DNA from: Empedobacter tilapiae
GTDB lineage: Bacteria; Bacteroidota; Bacteroidia; Flavobacteriales; Weeksellaceae
DNA: 41,705 nucleotides
Direction of reading: 5' to 3'
Assembly (NCBI RefSeq): GCF_004785645.1
Contig: NZ_SRPE01000017.1
Coordinates: 1 to 41,705, forward strand
The translations under genes were made by a program, and so were the position numbers. Every line of letters begins with the position of its first letter. Positions within the stretch are counted from its first letter, which is position 1. This document shows, one piece after another, positions 25,619-34,275 of this stretch. The notes beneath the pieces are model-generated. The model ran no database searches. It was given only the letters and a program-made list of their open reading frames with translations, and was not told the origin of the DNA.

Positions 25619-26407
25619 TTATCCATTAACCTTTTTATCCATCATGTTTTTAACTATTTTGATGACTATTTTTCTCGAGAGCAAACGAGGAATGAAAGAT
25701 TGTAAATAGTTATTAAATCCGATGATTTTATTATTTTTTCTTTTTAATAGTGCTTCTATACTTTGTTTTGCTACTTCATCAGGACTTTCAAAACTCATTC
25801 CTTGGGTGTTTGCCTGAGCCGTTTTTTGAAAATCAGTCTGAGTATTGCCGGGACAAATCGCTGTTACTGTAATGCCTTTATCAAAATATTCTCCATACAA
25901 GGATTCAGAAAAATTTAAAACAAATGATTTCGTCGCACAGTACACCGCAATATAGGGACAAGGTTGCAATGCTCCAGTAGAAGCAATGTTGATAATTCCT
26001 CCTTTTTTGTTTTGCAACATTTGAGGCAGAAATAGTTGCGTCAAAGTCACCAATGAATTAACATTTAACTGAATCATTTCCTGATAAGAATTTATTGATT
26101 CATCTAAAAAGTTTGTCCACTTTCCAATACCTGCGTTATTAATCAATAAATCTATCGAAATATTTTGTTTTGCTATTTGATCAAAAATCAGTTGTGATGC
26201 ATTAATTTCAGATAAGTCAGTTTTTATGCAAACTACGTTAATCTTGAATTCAGCTCTAAGTTCCTCGGAGATTTGTAAAAGTTTATCTTCTGAACGAGCT
26301 GATAATACAAGGTTTACGCCTTTTGAAGCTAATAAATAAGCGAATGATTTTCCAATTCCTGATGATGCACCTGTAATAAGTGCGGATTGATATTCAAATT
26401 TTGTCAT
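25619..26407 (-). CDS. Short-chain dehydrogenase/reductase (SDR, DltE-like)
   Basis: A 262-residue SDR. The start is taken at ATG 26407 (MTKFEYQSALITGASSGIGKSFAYLL); an upstream ATG at 26431 is in frame but adds eight unconserved residues. Motifs are GASSGIGKS (cofactor), LLINNAGIGKW, INIASTGALQP (Ser), YCATK (catalytic Tyr/Lys) and CPGNTQTDF. It resembles the broad DltE/YqjQ-type 'ketoacyl reductase-like' group of about 260 residues. It is a single-gene unit of the leftward array, followed by repeat copy B. The substrate is unknown. Confidence 0.88.
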   Translation of the reverse strand: MTKFEYQSALITGASSGIGKSFAYLLASKGVNLVLSARSEDKLLQISEELRAEFKINVVCIKTDLSEINASQLIFDQIAKQNISIDLLINNAGIGKWTNFLDESINSYQEMIQLNVNSLVTLTQLFLPQMLQNKKGGIINIASTGALQPCPYIAVYCATKSFVLNFSESLYGEYFDKGITVTAICPGNTQTDFQKTAQANTQGMSFESPDEVAKQSIEALLKRKNNKIIGFNNYLQSFIPRLLSRKIVIKIVKNMMDKKVNG

Positions 26408-26465
26408 TTTCGTTAATTTTAATTGACACAAAAAGACAAAGATTAAAACGAATTCTACTTAACAA

Positions 26466-26690
26466 ATGTTAGAAAGTGATTTACCTTCTAATTCTACTTA
26501 GACTTTCGGGTTTAATACCAATGTAGGAAGCAATGTATTGGAAAGAAATATTTTGGATTATATCTAGTTGCGTTTTTATGAGTTTTTAAATATCTTTTCT
26601 CTGCAGTAAGTAAAATCATATCTCGGGTACGATCTTCATTATAAATGAGGGCTTGTTCGTATATTTTTTTCCATGAACTAAATTACTAAA
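26466..26690 (-). pseudogene. Decayed 3' fragment of a Crp/Fnr regulator gene
   Basis: About 200 bp closely resemble the 3' end of the intact gene at 36197-36778 in the same orientation (shared: the stretch encoding YEQALIYNEDRTRDMILLTAE, then the end of the HTH). An extra A in the run after 'RYLK' shifts the frame, and a premature TAA replaces the RRQITF ending. No 5' half is present; beyond about 26665 the sequence diverges. It marks a duplication whose other copy lies on the far side of surface operon 2. Confidence 0.8.
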
Positions 26691-26793
26691 AAAATGTGAA
26701 TGGAAAAATAGCGGCGGATAAAAGAGGAGAACTTTTCCATGAATTAACCTGCATTTTGTAGGTATTGTATATTCCTTTTTTATGAAAGTTATA

Positions 26794-26829
26794 ACATTTA
26801 AAATCATTGTTTTAAATGTTTTTTAAAAC
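26794..26829. promoter_or_regulatory. Overlapping palindromes upstream of operon 2
   Basis: ACATTTAAAA (26794-26803) pairs with TTTTAAATGT (26810-26819), and GTTTTAAA (26809-26816) pairs with TTTAAAAC (26822-26829). The two alternatives share the middle arm, so they are mutually exclusive. They lie about 40 bp upstream of the operon 2 promoter. An operator for a dimeric regulator is plausible. Confidence 0.45.
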
Positions 26830-26862
26830 AGTGCTGTATTCATTCATACGGCAATAGGTACA

Positions 26863-26894
26863 CTTGTATCTAAAGTCATTTTGTTCTAAAATTG
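26863..26894 (+). promoter_or_regulatory. Probable promoter of surface operon 2
   Basis: CTTG (26863-26866), a 20-base spacer and TAAAATTG (26887-26894) differ from TTTG / TANNTTTG at one position in each box. The spacing is normal and the start codons at 26990 or 27044 lie downstream. It is not inside an inverted repeat pair. Confidence 0.5.
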
Positions 26895-26989
26895 CATAAC
26901 GATTATTTTCATTATTCTGAAAATTAAACCATATGTAAGTTAAGTTGAAAACCTAAATCTAAAACCTATTTTATACCCAACTAAACAAG

Positions 26990-27676
26990 ATGATGAATAA
27001 TAATCGTCATATAAACCTATTATTTTCAGGCATACAGTTTAATATGAAGTTGTATGCCTGTATTTTGTGTGTTATTGTACAGGCTATATCTACACAGGTG
27101 TATGGGAATTCATCGGTTAATGATTCTCTAAAAAATAGTGAAACTTATTTATATATTGGAGAGAAGACAACAATAAGAAATGTTCATCTACTACATGTTG
27201 TTACTCCTGCAAAAACAGAAAAAACAAAGCTATATATAAAAGGAAATTCATTTATAACAAATGCTGATCAGTTAAAAAATACTGAGATTATACATTTTGG
27301 TAAAGTTGTCGAGAAAAAAGCGAAGAAACATATTACTCAATCTCGATCAAGGGAAAAGAATACTACGTCAACAACAAAACAGTTGAGTGAAGTTACCCAA
27401 AAAGTAAAGCCATTATATTATTCTAATACTTCCAGTAGTCGACTTTCTTCAGATAAACGGATACAAATAATGGCAGTACAAACTTATCAAAATAATAAGT
27501 GCATATCTGTAACATCAGCTGATAATCTAGAACTATACAAGTCTCTCATACTAAGAGAAGAAAATAATAAATATAGAAAAGAAGTCTTTGTACACAAAAC
27601 CCTTGTGGCGTATTTTAAAAATCGTCCACCACCATATGATCCTTTTATTTTTTCTGGTAGCACACAGAGTGGATAG
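26990..27676 (+). CDS. Lead secreted protein of surface operon 2, unknown family
   Basis: A 228-residue reading frame, homologous to the lead protein of operon 1 (445-1080). The ATG at 27044 (MKLYACILCVIVQAISTQVYG) gives a cleaner signal peptide; the upstream ATG at 26990 adds 18 residues. After the signal come LYIGEKTTI and LYIKGNSFITNADQ, matching VFIGKGITI and IYITEGTSFIDTEE of the relative, then a Lys/Ser/Thr-rich middle and the C-terminal NRPPPYDPFIFSG with the shared proline triplet. The family is not recognised. A 10-bp perfect inverted repeat (27027-27060) spans the alternative start. Confidence 0.78.
   Translation: MMNNNRHINLLFSGIQFNMKLYACILCVIVQAISTQVYGNSSVNDSLKNSETYLYIGEKTTIRNVHLLHVVTPAKTEKTKLYIKGNSFITNADQLKNTEIIHFGKVVEKKAKKHITQSRSREKNTTSTTKQLSEVTQKVKPLYYSNTSSSRLSSDKRIQIMAVQTYQNNKCISVTSADNLELYKSLILREENNKYRKEVFVHKTLVAYFKNRPPPYDPFIFSGSTQSG
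27027..27060 (+). other. Hairpin around the alternative start codon of the operon 2 lead gene
   Basis: CAGGCATACA (27027-27036) and TGTATGCCTG (27051-27060) are perfect complements with a 14-base loop that contains the ATG at 27044. In mRNA it could present or mask that start. It is not followed by a clean T-run. Confidence 0.5.
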
Positions 27677-27718
27677 GTTTAGAATATTACTCTGTAATGG
27701 GTACTCAGAATTTCGGTT

Positions 27719-27740
27719 ACTGTAATTAACTAGTTACAGT
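27719..27740 (+). other. Hairpin between lead and giant genes of operon 2
   Basis: ACTGTAA (27719-27725) pairs with TTACAGT (27734-27740) around an 8-base loop, in the 143-bp gap before the giant gene. It may affect mRNA stability or termination; no T-run follows. Confidence 0.4.
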
Positions 27741-27819
27741 TATGGTAAGTAAAATTCGAACGATATATATAAATGTAAAGTGTAAACATGTAGCGCTTAC
27801 ATAAACAAACTTAAATAAT

Positions 27820-30800
27820 ATGAATATTAAAAAACTACTTTCTCAAGGTGGAAAAGTTTTACCTCTTGCAATAGCCTTACTCTGTGGGAGTAACGCCTAC
27901 GCAGATGGGTCTAAAGATCTATATCCAAATGGCGTAACAGGTGGACGTGCTTTTTTGTATAGTAACTCTTATACAGGTACAATAGGATCTACAGTAGGAT
28001 CATGGCCCTTCAAAACAGAAGGAACACATTATGCTTACGTTAAAGCCGGTGAAATACTGCATACAGCTTCCAGCGCACAAGGAATAGGAAATGGTATAAT
28101 TAGATTAACAGCACCAAATGGTACTGTTTATACTTCCTCAGGAACAACAGGACGAATAACCGATAGAACATCAGAGCTTGCTGGTCCAAGATTAACGTCG
28201 CAAGCTGCAGGAGGCAATCGATATGCAACTTATAACCGTACTGCTTTAACGGCAGAAGAAGGGGTTTGGAAAATAGAATTTTTACCGACAGGAAATGTAT
28301 CTTCTACAGGAACTCCTGCTGTTTCTAATATTGCAGCTAATGATGGCTGGACGCAAGGTACAAGCTCAGAACTTATTGCAGCGTGGGATGTATCTGTAGA
28401 GAGTGCAGGAGCTTGGGTGCCAGGAAGAGTTTATACCAATGTAATGAATTTACACATTAGTGGTAGTCAAACGACAGGTTTTTATGGAAATATGTATGCG
28501 CTGACAAAAGATGGATATATTTATAAGGTAAATAATAACGGGAATAATGGTGTAGGTTTTACATTTTTTATAAATAACAAAGGTTTTTTGACTGACGTAA
28601 ATGATAGTAGCCCTTCTTATAAAAGTAAAAATTTCACAACTGGTATTTCTTCTTTTGTACATTCTCCTTTGGCAGCAGATGCAGGGGATAATATAACACA
28701 TAAAATTTTTTATAGTCAACCAGCTCAAGATTTACCTACTTCTGCTAATGGTAGCGTCCCAAATAATAGTACATGGTTGAAAAATACCCCTATAACTCCA
28801 AATGCAAGTAATATTAGTATTATAGGAGCTGAAGGAACAATTGGAGAATTGGGATTAAAAGGAGGGTATATTAATTTTACAGCAGATGCGCAAGGGGTTT
28901 ATACAATTACAATAGAAAGTTCTGGCTCGCCTTCTTTTGCAACCAGAACTTTAACAGGAACTGCGATTGCAGGTAGTAACAAAATATTTTGGGATGGTAA
29001 GGATGGTAACAACAACTATCTTCCAGGAACTAATGCCTCTGTGTTAGTGAAAGTACAGTTACGTGGAGCAGAGGTGCATTTCCCATTTATTGATATGGAA
29101 ATCAATCCTAATGGACTCGTATTAGAACTTTTGAACGGGAACAATCCTCTTTCTGACGAACGTTTTCGTGTTTATTGGGATGATAGCGATATTTCAAGAG
29201 TTACTGGCACAAACAATAACGGGAAAGCCCCTAATCCACTTGATGCAAGTGTAGCAGGTTCGCTTAGTGGACCTACAGGTACTGGAGGACATATGTGGGG
29301 ACAGCAAAATAACAATACCAGTCCATTAAGTAGTACTAACCTTTCTCAAGGATTTGGTAACGACAAATCTATAGATACTTGGTCATATATAAAAGGACCT
29401 GTAGCAACAGTTAACACAACAGTTGCTATTAAAAAAAGTGATTTATCAGCAACAGCTAATATAACAGATGTTTTAGGGGCTTCGGGCATAAATCCATCTT
29501 TATCAGAAGGTGATGCGTTTGGGTTTTATTCAAATATTTGGAATAACGGTCCAGATGCTATTTCTTCAGAAGCAGAAGTAACAATAATGTTTGAAATACC
29601 AAATGGTGTAAGAATCACCAATGTATCAAATAACGGAGGTGTTACATTAACTTATGATCCAGTATTAAGAAGATACACTGGTAAGAAGTCTAATTTTGGT
29701 GTAGGTCATATAGAATTTATTTTTTCTGCAGTGGTTGACCATACAGATACCAATGCAACCAGTGTTACTGGTAGTTTTGCACCAGTTGTACGTACTTTTA
29801 CAGCAAGTGTATTGCGCCCAGCAGATTACGTGGACCCTATGGCAACTAACAATTCGGTAAATACACCTCCAACAGATATTTATAATGAGATTGCTTTAAA
29901 TACTGTTAACGGAGGGAATAGAAATATGAGTAGTGCTAGTATTTTCATCTTACAAGATTGTATGATGGATTATATATATGATGAAGGAGCTAGTTATAAT
30001 GCTGGAGTTATTCACTATCAGAATTTTAATACTTCATCTCCATTAGTTAAAGACGGTAGAATCCCGTGGGTGAATCAACCTAATATATTATCATCTACGT
30101 TAACCTCTAATGGAGGTGCTATTACCAACGGTTACCGTTTTTCACCAGGTTACAACGATCCGTTATATGATTCTAATTATATTGGAACTCACTTACCAAC
30201 AGGTGTTGGAGCTACACCTTCTGGTCCTATCAAGTATTTCGATTCTCATATTGGGGATGGTAGCTATGCAGTAGTACCGCCTGCTTTTGTTAGACTTGGG
30301 TGGGATCCACGTTCGTTTACAGACAATACTACTGTAAACGGTTCTTCTGCAATAGCACCACATTGGGCATCTGGACAATCATATCCACAAGTATATGACT
30401 GGACAAATACTTATCCTTGGGACAACCCAGCAGATCCTTCTGTTCTAAATGTACTAGATATGTCAGGTCATTTAAACGGTGCAGCTTTTCTTGTAAAGGG
30501 TAATGTATCTCAATCTCAAGGTCTTCGACCATTTTATAGAATAGAAGATGTTAAGCCAGAGATGGGTAAAACATATACATTACAATTGTTCTCGTATGTA
30601 AACTATACGGCTAATACAGATTATATGTACATGGATTTGGTAGACCGTAATACTGGTAAAGTATATGCGTCAGCACAGTTAAAAGCAGATAATCCGCTAC
30701 CAGGACCAGGAGCAGTTTCTTTTGGTTGGGTGCCACTAAAAGCAGCTATTAATATCGGAACAATGGATTTTACAGGAAAAACAATGGATATCCAAATTCG

Positions 30801-31767
30801 TGGTAACCGTACAACTTTTGGGCATACATTGATTGATGATATTATGTACTTCGAAAACAAAGTAGGTGTACCATCTTGTGTAGTACCAGTCGATATTTTT
30901 GAGCCTTCAGAATGTACAGAACCAATTTTAGGAGAAGATTTCAGTATGAGTAATGCTACAGATCCAATCGTTAATAATACAATTAGCAAAACTTTTATTC
31001 AACCAGCTGGAGCAGATCAAGGCTTTACATTAGATATTTACTATTTAGATAATTCATTTAATATGGAAATTAATGGTAGTAAACTGTCAAATATGGAAAT
31101 AGAATTTCATAATCAAGGAGGCATGGTTTCTAATGTTCGTTTTGAGTCAGACGACGCTGGATATGGTCCTACTTTTACAAATGGTATACCAAATATTTGG
31201 CAGATCGGTAATGCAGCCAGTAAAGTACCTGCATTACGTATAGATATAGACCCAACAGGTAATGTAACACTTTTGGGTAGAAGAAGTACAACAGCTCCAT
31301 TTGAAAAACTGAAATTGATAAACGGTGCTACTTTAAACCGTGTCAATTGGAATGTAACTTCAAGCAATACAATACTAGCTACACAAAGTACTTTATGGCC
31401 ACCTACAGCTATGATAGGTACTGGTTATGGTAAAAAAGCAGTTCCGTGTGCTGCTCCAAAATGTGTTAAACCAGCTGCTTCAGGTACCTCATCAGTTCGT
31501 ACGAATGTAGGAGTTTCAACAAAAGCAAATGTAACTTCGGGATGGCCAGAAGTTGTACCAAATGGATATATCGCCTTAGAAAGTTCAAATGCCGGTTTAG
31601 TAATTCCTCATATGACTACAACTCAACGAGACGCACTTACAGCGATTGAAGGAATGCTTATTTACAACACAACAGAAAATTGTGTCCAATTATACAGAGG
31701 TGAATCCCCATTGATTGATCCTTCAAGAAAAGGATGGAACTGTTTGGAAAGAGGTTGTAACGAATAA
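27820..31767 (+). CDS. Giant secreted surface protein of operon 2 (1315 aa)
   Basis: The signal peptide reads MNIKKLLSQGGKVLPLAIAL and ends NAYA. The protein is beta-rich without GEVED repeats. Residues about 555-660 (FYSNIWNNGPDAISSEAEV, then IPNGVRITNVSNNGG) resemble a DUF11-type Ig-like domain. Residues about 910-1020 (GKTYTLQLFSYVNYTANTDYMYMDLVD..., IDDIMYFENK) look like a jelly-roll carbohydrate-binding fold. The last ~100 residues, beginning about 1215, match the C-terminus of the operon 1 giant: GWPEVVPNGYIALESSNAGL, a GMLIYNTTENCVQLY segment, and GWNCLERGCNE. The two giants therefore share only the C-terminal module and differ in cargo. Surface adhesion is inferred. Confidence 0.9.
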   Translation: MNIKKLLSQGGKVLPLAIALLCGSNAYADGSKDLYPNGVTGGRAFLYSNSYTGTIGSTVGSWPFKTEGTHYAYVKAGEILHTASSAQGIGNGIIRLTAPNGTVYTSSGTTGRITDRTSELAGPRLTSQAAGGNRYATYNRTALTAEEGVWKIEFLPTGNVSSTGTPAVSNIAANDGWTQGTSSELIAAWDVSVESAGAWVPGRVYTNVMNLHISGSQTTGFYGNMYALTKDGYIYKVNNNGNNGVGFTFFINNKGFLTDVNDSSPSYKSKNFTTGISSFVHSPLAADAGDNITHKIFYSQPAQDLPTSANGSVPNNSTWLKNTPITPNASNISIIGAEGTIGELGLKGGYINFTADAQGVYTITIESSGSPSFATRTLTGTAIAGSNKIFWDGKDGNNNYLPGTNASVLVKVQLRGAEVHFPFIDMEINPNGLVLELLNGNNPLSDERFRVYWDDSDISRVTGTNNNGKAPNPLDASVAGSLSGPTGTGGHMWGQQNNNTSPLSSTNLSQGFGNDKSIDTWSYIKGPVATVNTTVAIKKSDLSATANITDVLGASGINPSLSEGDAFGFYSNIWNNGPDAISSEAEVTIMFEIPNGVRITNVSNNGGVTLTYDPVLRRYTGKKSNFGVGHIEFIFSAVVDHTDTNATSVTGSFAPVVRTFTASVLRPADYVDPMATNNSVNTPPTDIYNEIALNTVNGGNRNMSSASIFILQDCMMDYIYDEGASYNAGVIHYQNFNTSSPLVKDGRIPWVNQPNILSSTLTSNGGAITNGYRFSPGYNDPLYDSNYIGTHLPTGVGATPSGPIKYFDSHIGDGSYAVVPPAFVRLGWDPRSFTDNTTVNGSSAIAPHWASGQSYPQVYDWTNTYPWDNPADPSVLNVLDMSGHLNGAAFLVKGNVSQSQGLRPFYRIEDVKPEMGKTYTLQLFSYVNYTANTDYMYMDLVDRNTGKVYASAQLKADNPLPGPGAVSFGWVPLKAAINIGTMDFTGKTMDIQIRGNRTTFGHTLIDDIMYFENKVGVPSCVVPVDIFEPSECTEPILGEDFSMSNATDPIVNNTISKTFIQPAGADQGFTLDIYYLDNSFNMEINGSKLSNMEIEFHNQGGMVSNVRFESDDAGYGPTFTNGIPNIWQIGNAASKVPALRIDIDPTGNVTLLGRRSTTAPFEKLKLINGATLNRVNWNVTSSNTILATQSTLWPPTAMIGTGYGKKAVPCAAPKCVKPAASGTSSVRTNVGVSTKANVTSGWPEVVPNGYIALESSNAGLVIPHMTTTQRDALTAIEGMLIYNTTENCVQLYRGESPLIDPSRKGWNCLERGCNE

Positions 31768-31792
31768 GAGTTTTTCATAATTTTTTTTGATA

Positions 31793-31840
31793 AGAAAAGT
31801 AATCTTGGTACAAATTGGTTGTTTTACCAAATGCTTTTCT
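31793..31840 (+). terminator. Intra-operon hairpin after the operon 2 giant gene
   Basis: A two-part stem: AGAAAAG (31793-31799) with CTTTTCT (31834-31840), and inside it TTGGTA (31805-31810) with TACCAA (31825-31830). It holds the same place as the hairpin at 8855-8874 in operon 1, between giant and small partner genes. Confidence 0.5.
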
Positions 31841-31900
31841 CTAGTTACTATTAACAACAAAACCATGAGATAGTCAATCTCAAAATAAAAGATAAATAAA

Positions 31901-32461
31901 ATGAGTATAAATAAAACATTAGCGATTAAAATGTTAGTAACAGCGAGTTTTTTTGCTTTTGTAGCTGCATCAGCTCAAGTAGCTATCGGAAAAAGTAGCG
32001 TTACAAATAATAGTGTATTATTAGAATTTGGCGATGAAGCTACAAATCTTAGAGGTATTATTTTGCCTTCTGTTACTACAGCTCCTACAGATGCTGTAAA
32101 CGGAACATTCATATTCAATGTAGCAACTAAAGAGGTGGAAGTTCGAGAAGGAAGAACTAGTACAAATGATCGTTGGACTTCTCTTTCAGCGAAGTTAGAC
32201 GCATCTCAAGAAGGAGGCAAACTAAACCCTTATGTGAGTACTGGAGAATCTGTTAACAAACAAGGGATAATTATTGGAGCAGAAACCAGTAGTAAACCAG
32301 GTGTTTTGATTTTAGAATCAGAAACAAGAACATTGGTTCTACCTAAAGTAGCTGATCCTAATACGGCTGTAATAGGTCCTGTTGCAGGTAATATAGTGTA
32401 TGATACAACATCAGATACTCTAGCTGTGTACGATGGTACAAATTGGAGTTACTGGAAATAA
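31901..32461 (+). CDS. Small secreted two-repeat partner protein, operon 2
   Basis: A 186-residue homologue of the 8922-9446 product. The signal peptide ends AAASAQ and is followed by VAIGKSSVTNNSVLLEFGDEA (there VAIGKENVSNNSVSLEFGDSE). Two similar modules follow, each with '[GV].[IL].LP', a glycine-initiated 'FN/YDT' segment and a closing W (RWTSL; NWSYWK). The most similar parts are the N-terminus and the final 70 residues (RTLVLPKVADPNTAVIGP, DTLAVYDGTNWSYWK). It probably interacts with the like module at the C-terminus of the giant (inference). A terminator hairpin follows. Confidence 0.82.
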   Translation: MSINKTLAIKMLVTASFFAFVAASAQVAIGKSSVTNNSVLLEFGDEATNLRGIILPSVTTAPTDAVNGTFIFNVATKEVEVREGRTSTNDRWTSLSAKLDASQEGGKLNPYVSTGESVNKQGIIIGAETSSKPGVLILESETRTLVLPKVADPNTAVIGPVAGNIVYDTTSDTLAVYDGTNWSYWK

Positions 32462-32471
32462 GTAGAATAAG

Positions 32472-32493
32472 GCAGTCTTTTTATAAAGACTGC
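32472..32493 (+). terminator. Intrinsic terminator before HTH1, operon 2
   Basis: GCAGTCTTT (32472-32480) pairs perfectly with AAAGACTGC (32485-32493) around TTAT, followed by TTTATC. It lies between the structural genes and the HTH pair, so the HTH genes may depend on read-through or on their own promoter. Confidence 0.75.
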
Positions 32494-32523
32494 TTTATCA
32501 AAAAAAATAAGCATTTAGAAATA

Positions 32524-32955
32524 ATGAGTGATAATTATAAAGATATCCATATTGGATCGGTTATTCAAAAAGCTGTTGTAGAAAGTGAAATAGAGATAGG
32601 TCGCATCTGCAATTTTATAAATTGTGATGAACGGAGAATAAAGAAAATGTATGAATCAAAAATATTGGATACAGAGATTTTACTAAAATGGAGTAAACTA
32701 TTAGAATATGATTTTTTTAGATTATACTCTCAACATCTTATTTTATATGCATCAATAGCAGCAGACAAACCGAAAGATAGTATAAAGAAACAAACTAGTC
32801 TTCCACAGTTTCGTAAAAATATCTATACAAAGGAAATCATAGAATTTATATTAGAACAATTAGAAACAAAACAGATGACAAAAAATGAAATAATGGATCG
32901 TTACAGGATTCCAAAAACGACTCTTTATAAATGGATAAGTAAATATACCAAATAA
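32524..32955 (+). CDS. Transposase-like HTH regulator 1 (HTH1), operon 2
   Basis: The start is ATG 32524 (MSDNYKDIHIGSVIQKAV); a longer frame from 32443 would run through the terminator and adds 27 unconserved residues. The 143-residue product is a close homologue of 10043-10474: RICNFINCDERRIKKMYESK, then KWSKLLEYDFFRLYSQHLIL and the C-terminal HTH ending RYRIPKTTLYKWISKY. The conserved central 'KWSKLLEYDFFR.YSQHLILYA' is nearly invariant across all three copies, which implies strong constraint. It sits between the terminator at 32493 and HTH2. Confidence 0.82.
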   Translation: MSDNYKDIHIGSVIQKAVVESEIEIGRICNFINCDERRIKKMYESKILDTEILLKWSKLLEYDFFRLYSQHLILYASIAADKPKDSIKKQTSLPQFRKNIYTKEIIEFILEQLETKQMTKNEIMDRYRIPKTTLYKWISKYTK

Positions 32956-33236
32956 AGTATAGTCCAATTTCATTTTACAGTATCAAAATCTGATCAAAAA
33001 AATGATAAAAATAATTCGTCATCAACAAACGATTTCTTTGTTTCAAAACAAAACCAAAATAGAGGTAAAGAACATCTTGAGATACAGTAAATATCACTCA
33101 GAATATAATATTTGGGAATAGAATATATAGTACTTATGATTAGTAATACGGATTACAAATTTTTGTTAGGTAGAAAAAAAACTCTTTATATATTTTAATA
33201 ACGATGGAGTAATAAGAATAAAAGTTAAAAAAGGAT

Positions 33237-33554
33237 ATGGAAAAATCAAGCCCTAATTATAAACAAATTTTTAAAGATATTTTAGATAGAAAATACCCTG
33301 AAAAAAGAAATGCATGTGAAAATATTCTTAATAAAACAACGCTCTCAATTGTAGACGTTATAGAAATAAATGCAAAAATATTTGGCATAGCAATTATTAA
33401 TGATAGTAAGAAATTTCGTTCCTATAAAAAATCAGATATTTTGAAGATTTTAGAATACCAAAAGGAAAAAGGTCTCAATAATTCTCAATTAGCAAATCAT
33501 TTTAGATTAAGTCGAAATACAGTTGCAAAATGGAAAAAACTATTTTTAGTATAA
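33237..33554 (+). CDS. Transposase-like HTH regulator 2 (HTH2), operon 2
   Basis: A 105-residue homologue of 10695-11024 and 40851-41171. The N-terminal part has PNYKQIFKDILDRKYPEKR, then VIEINAKIFGIA, a KKFRSYKKSDILKILEYQKE helix and an HTH ending LANHFRLSRNTVAKWKKLF. In this family the HTH motif is the most conserved part. It lies 281 bp after HTH1, in AT-rich DNA without a recognisable gene. The order HTH1-HTH2 is the same in all three loci. Confidence 0.82.
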   Translation: MEKSSPNYKQIFKDILDRKYPEKRNACENILNKTTLSIVDVIEINAKIFGIAIINDSKKFRSYKKSDILKILEYQKEKGLNNSQLANHFRLSRNTVAKWKKLFLV

Positions 33555-33571
33555 AATAAACCATATAATCT

Positions 33572-33670
33572 ATGAAAAACCTAAAAACCTATTTAAAGCA
33601 AAAGGTAATTTTGAAGCGTCAAAATGTAAAAATCAAATTTGAACTAATTAAAACTAGAGTATGTCGCTAA
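33572..33670 (+). CDS. Possible small basic ORF (32 aa)
   Basis: ATG 33572 opens a 32-codon frame (MKNLKTYLKQKVILKRQNVK...) that is strongly basic. Its stop overlaps the start of the next small ORF by ten bases, as for translationally coupled genes. No homologue is known to me and neither operon 1 nor the visible part of operon 3 has an evident equivalent. It may be chance. Confidence 0.25.
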   Translation: MKNLKTYLKQKVILKRQNVKIKFELIKTRVCR

Positions 33671-33852
33671 TAGGTAAAACATTAGAGGAAACAGAAGCTC
33701 TTTATAATAGCACAGCAAAAAAGATTACATCGAATGAATATGAAATTATAATTAAAAAGTATTGTTTTGGACTCTTTTATAAAAGATTGCAATTAAAATG
33801 CAATAACAAAGGAATAATTACTCTTTATAGAATTTATACAGATCTTCGATAA
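33661..33852 (+). CDS. Small hypothetical protein (63 aa) at the end of operon 2
   Basis: A 63-residue ORF (MSLIGKTLEETEALYNSTAKK..., ending LYRIYTDLR) of mixed, basic composition with no signal peptide or recognised motif. It is closed by a perfect hairpin starting right at its stop (33853-33880), which supports a real 3' end here. I see no equivalent in operon 1. It could be a peptide of the operon or a remnant. Confidence 0.45.
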   Translation: MSLIGKTLEETEALYNSTAKKITSNEYEIIIKKYCFGLFYKRLQLKCNNKGIITLYRIYTDLR

Positions 33853-33880
33853 AGAGGTTGAATCAGAAAATTCAACCTCT
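33853..33880. terminator. Hairpin at the end of operon 2
   Basis: AGAGGTTGAA (33853-33862) pairs perfectly with TTCAACCTCT (33871-33880). A second hairpin follows, AATATAAGAA (33882-33891) with TTCTTATATT (33903-33912). Together they make a likely operon end, although a long T-run is missing. Confidence 0.65.
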
Positions 33881-33912
33881 AAATATAAGAAGTAGCCAAT
33901 CTTTCTTATATT

Positions 33913-34275
33913 ATTATAAAACTTAAAATACTATTTTAAAGATCTTGTGTAATGTAACCCGTAATGAGATAAACAATTGTGAGAGTATACGCTTACGAAT
34001 AGTAATAATGATAAAAAACGGAGTATTTATATTAACCCAAGTATGAGAATGAGAGTGTTGTAAAGATATTTATCAAATAAATTTCGTTTATATATTTATA
34101 TTTATAACAATATTTTTGTTCATGTATAGGCTGAGGGTCAACCATAATATTTTTAAACCAAAAATGAATTCTATAAGTTTTTCAAAGTAAACCTTTAGTC
34201 TTCTCATCCTATTAATCTTAAGCATGGATATTCAATTTTTTGTTTAATATGCACATTTAAAACAAATTAATAATT
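33913..34275. other. AT-rich spacer upstream of the TPR-AraC gene
   Basis: About 360 bp with no supported ORF. It must contain the promoter of the 34276 gene, but no good TTTG / TANNTTTG pair was found at the right distance. A TAATTTTG at 34271-34278 overlaps the start codon and cannot serve this gene. Confidence 0.5.

Larger units (their letters stand above)
26691..26989. other. Upstream region of surface operon 2
   Basis: No gene is supported. It contains inverted TTTTTCCAT (26666-26674) and ATGGAAAAA (26700-26708) sites with a third copy at 26733-26740, overlapping palindromes at 26794-26829 and a near-consensus promoter at 26863-26894. No 17-bp inverted repeat pair like that of operon 1 was found here. 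Confidence 0.5.

Noticed and set aside
26616-26807. Leftward 63-residue ORF over the Crp/Fnr fragment
   Set aside because: It reads the decayed fragment in the wrong frame and continues into non-coding DNA.
26820-26990. A second invertible promoter before operon 2
   Set aside because: I searched by eye for inverted repeat pairs and for the 17-bp core of operon 1 and found neither; the near-consensus promoter here already points at the operon.
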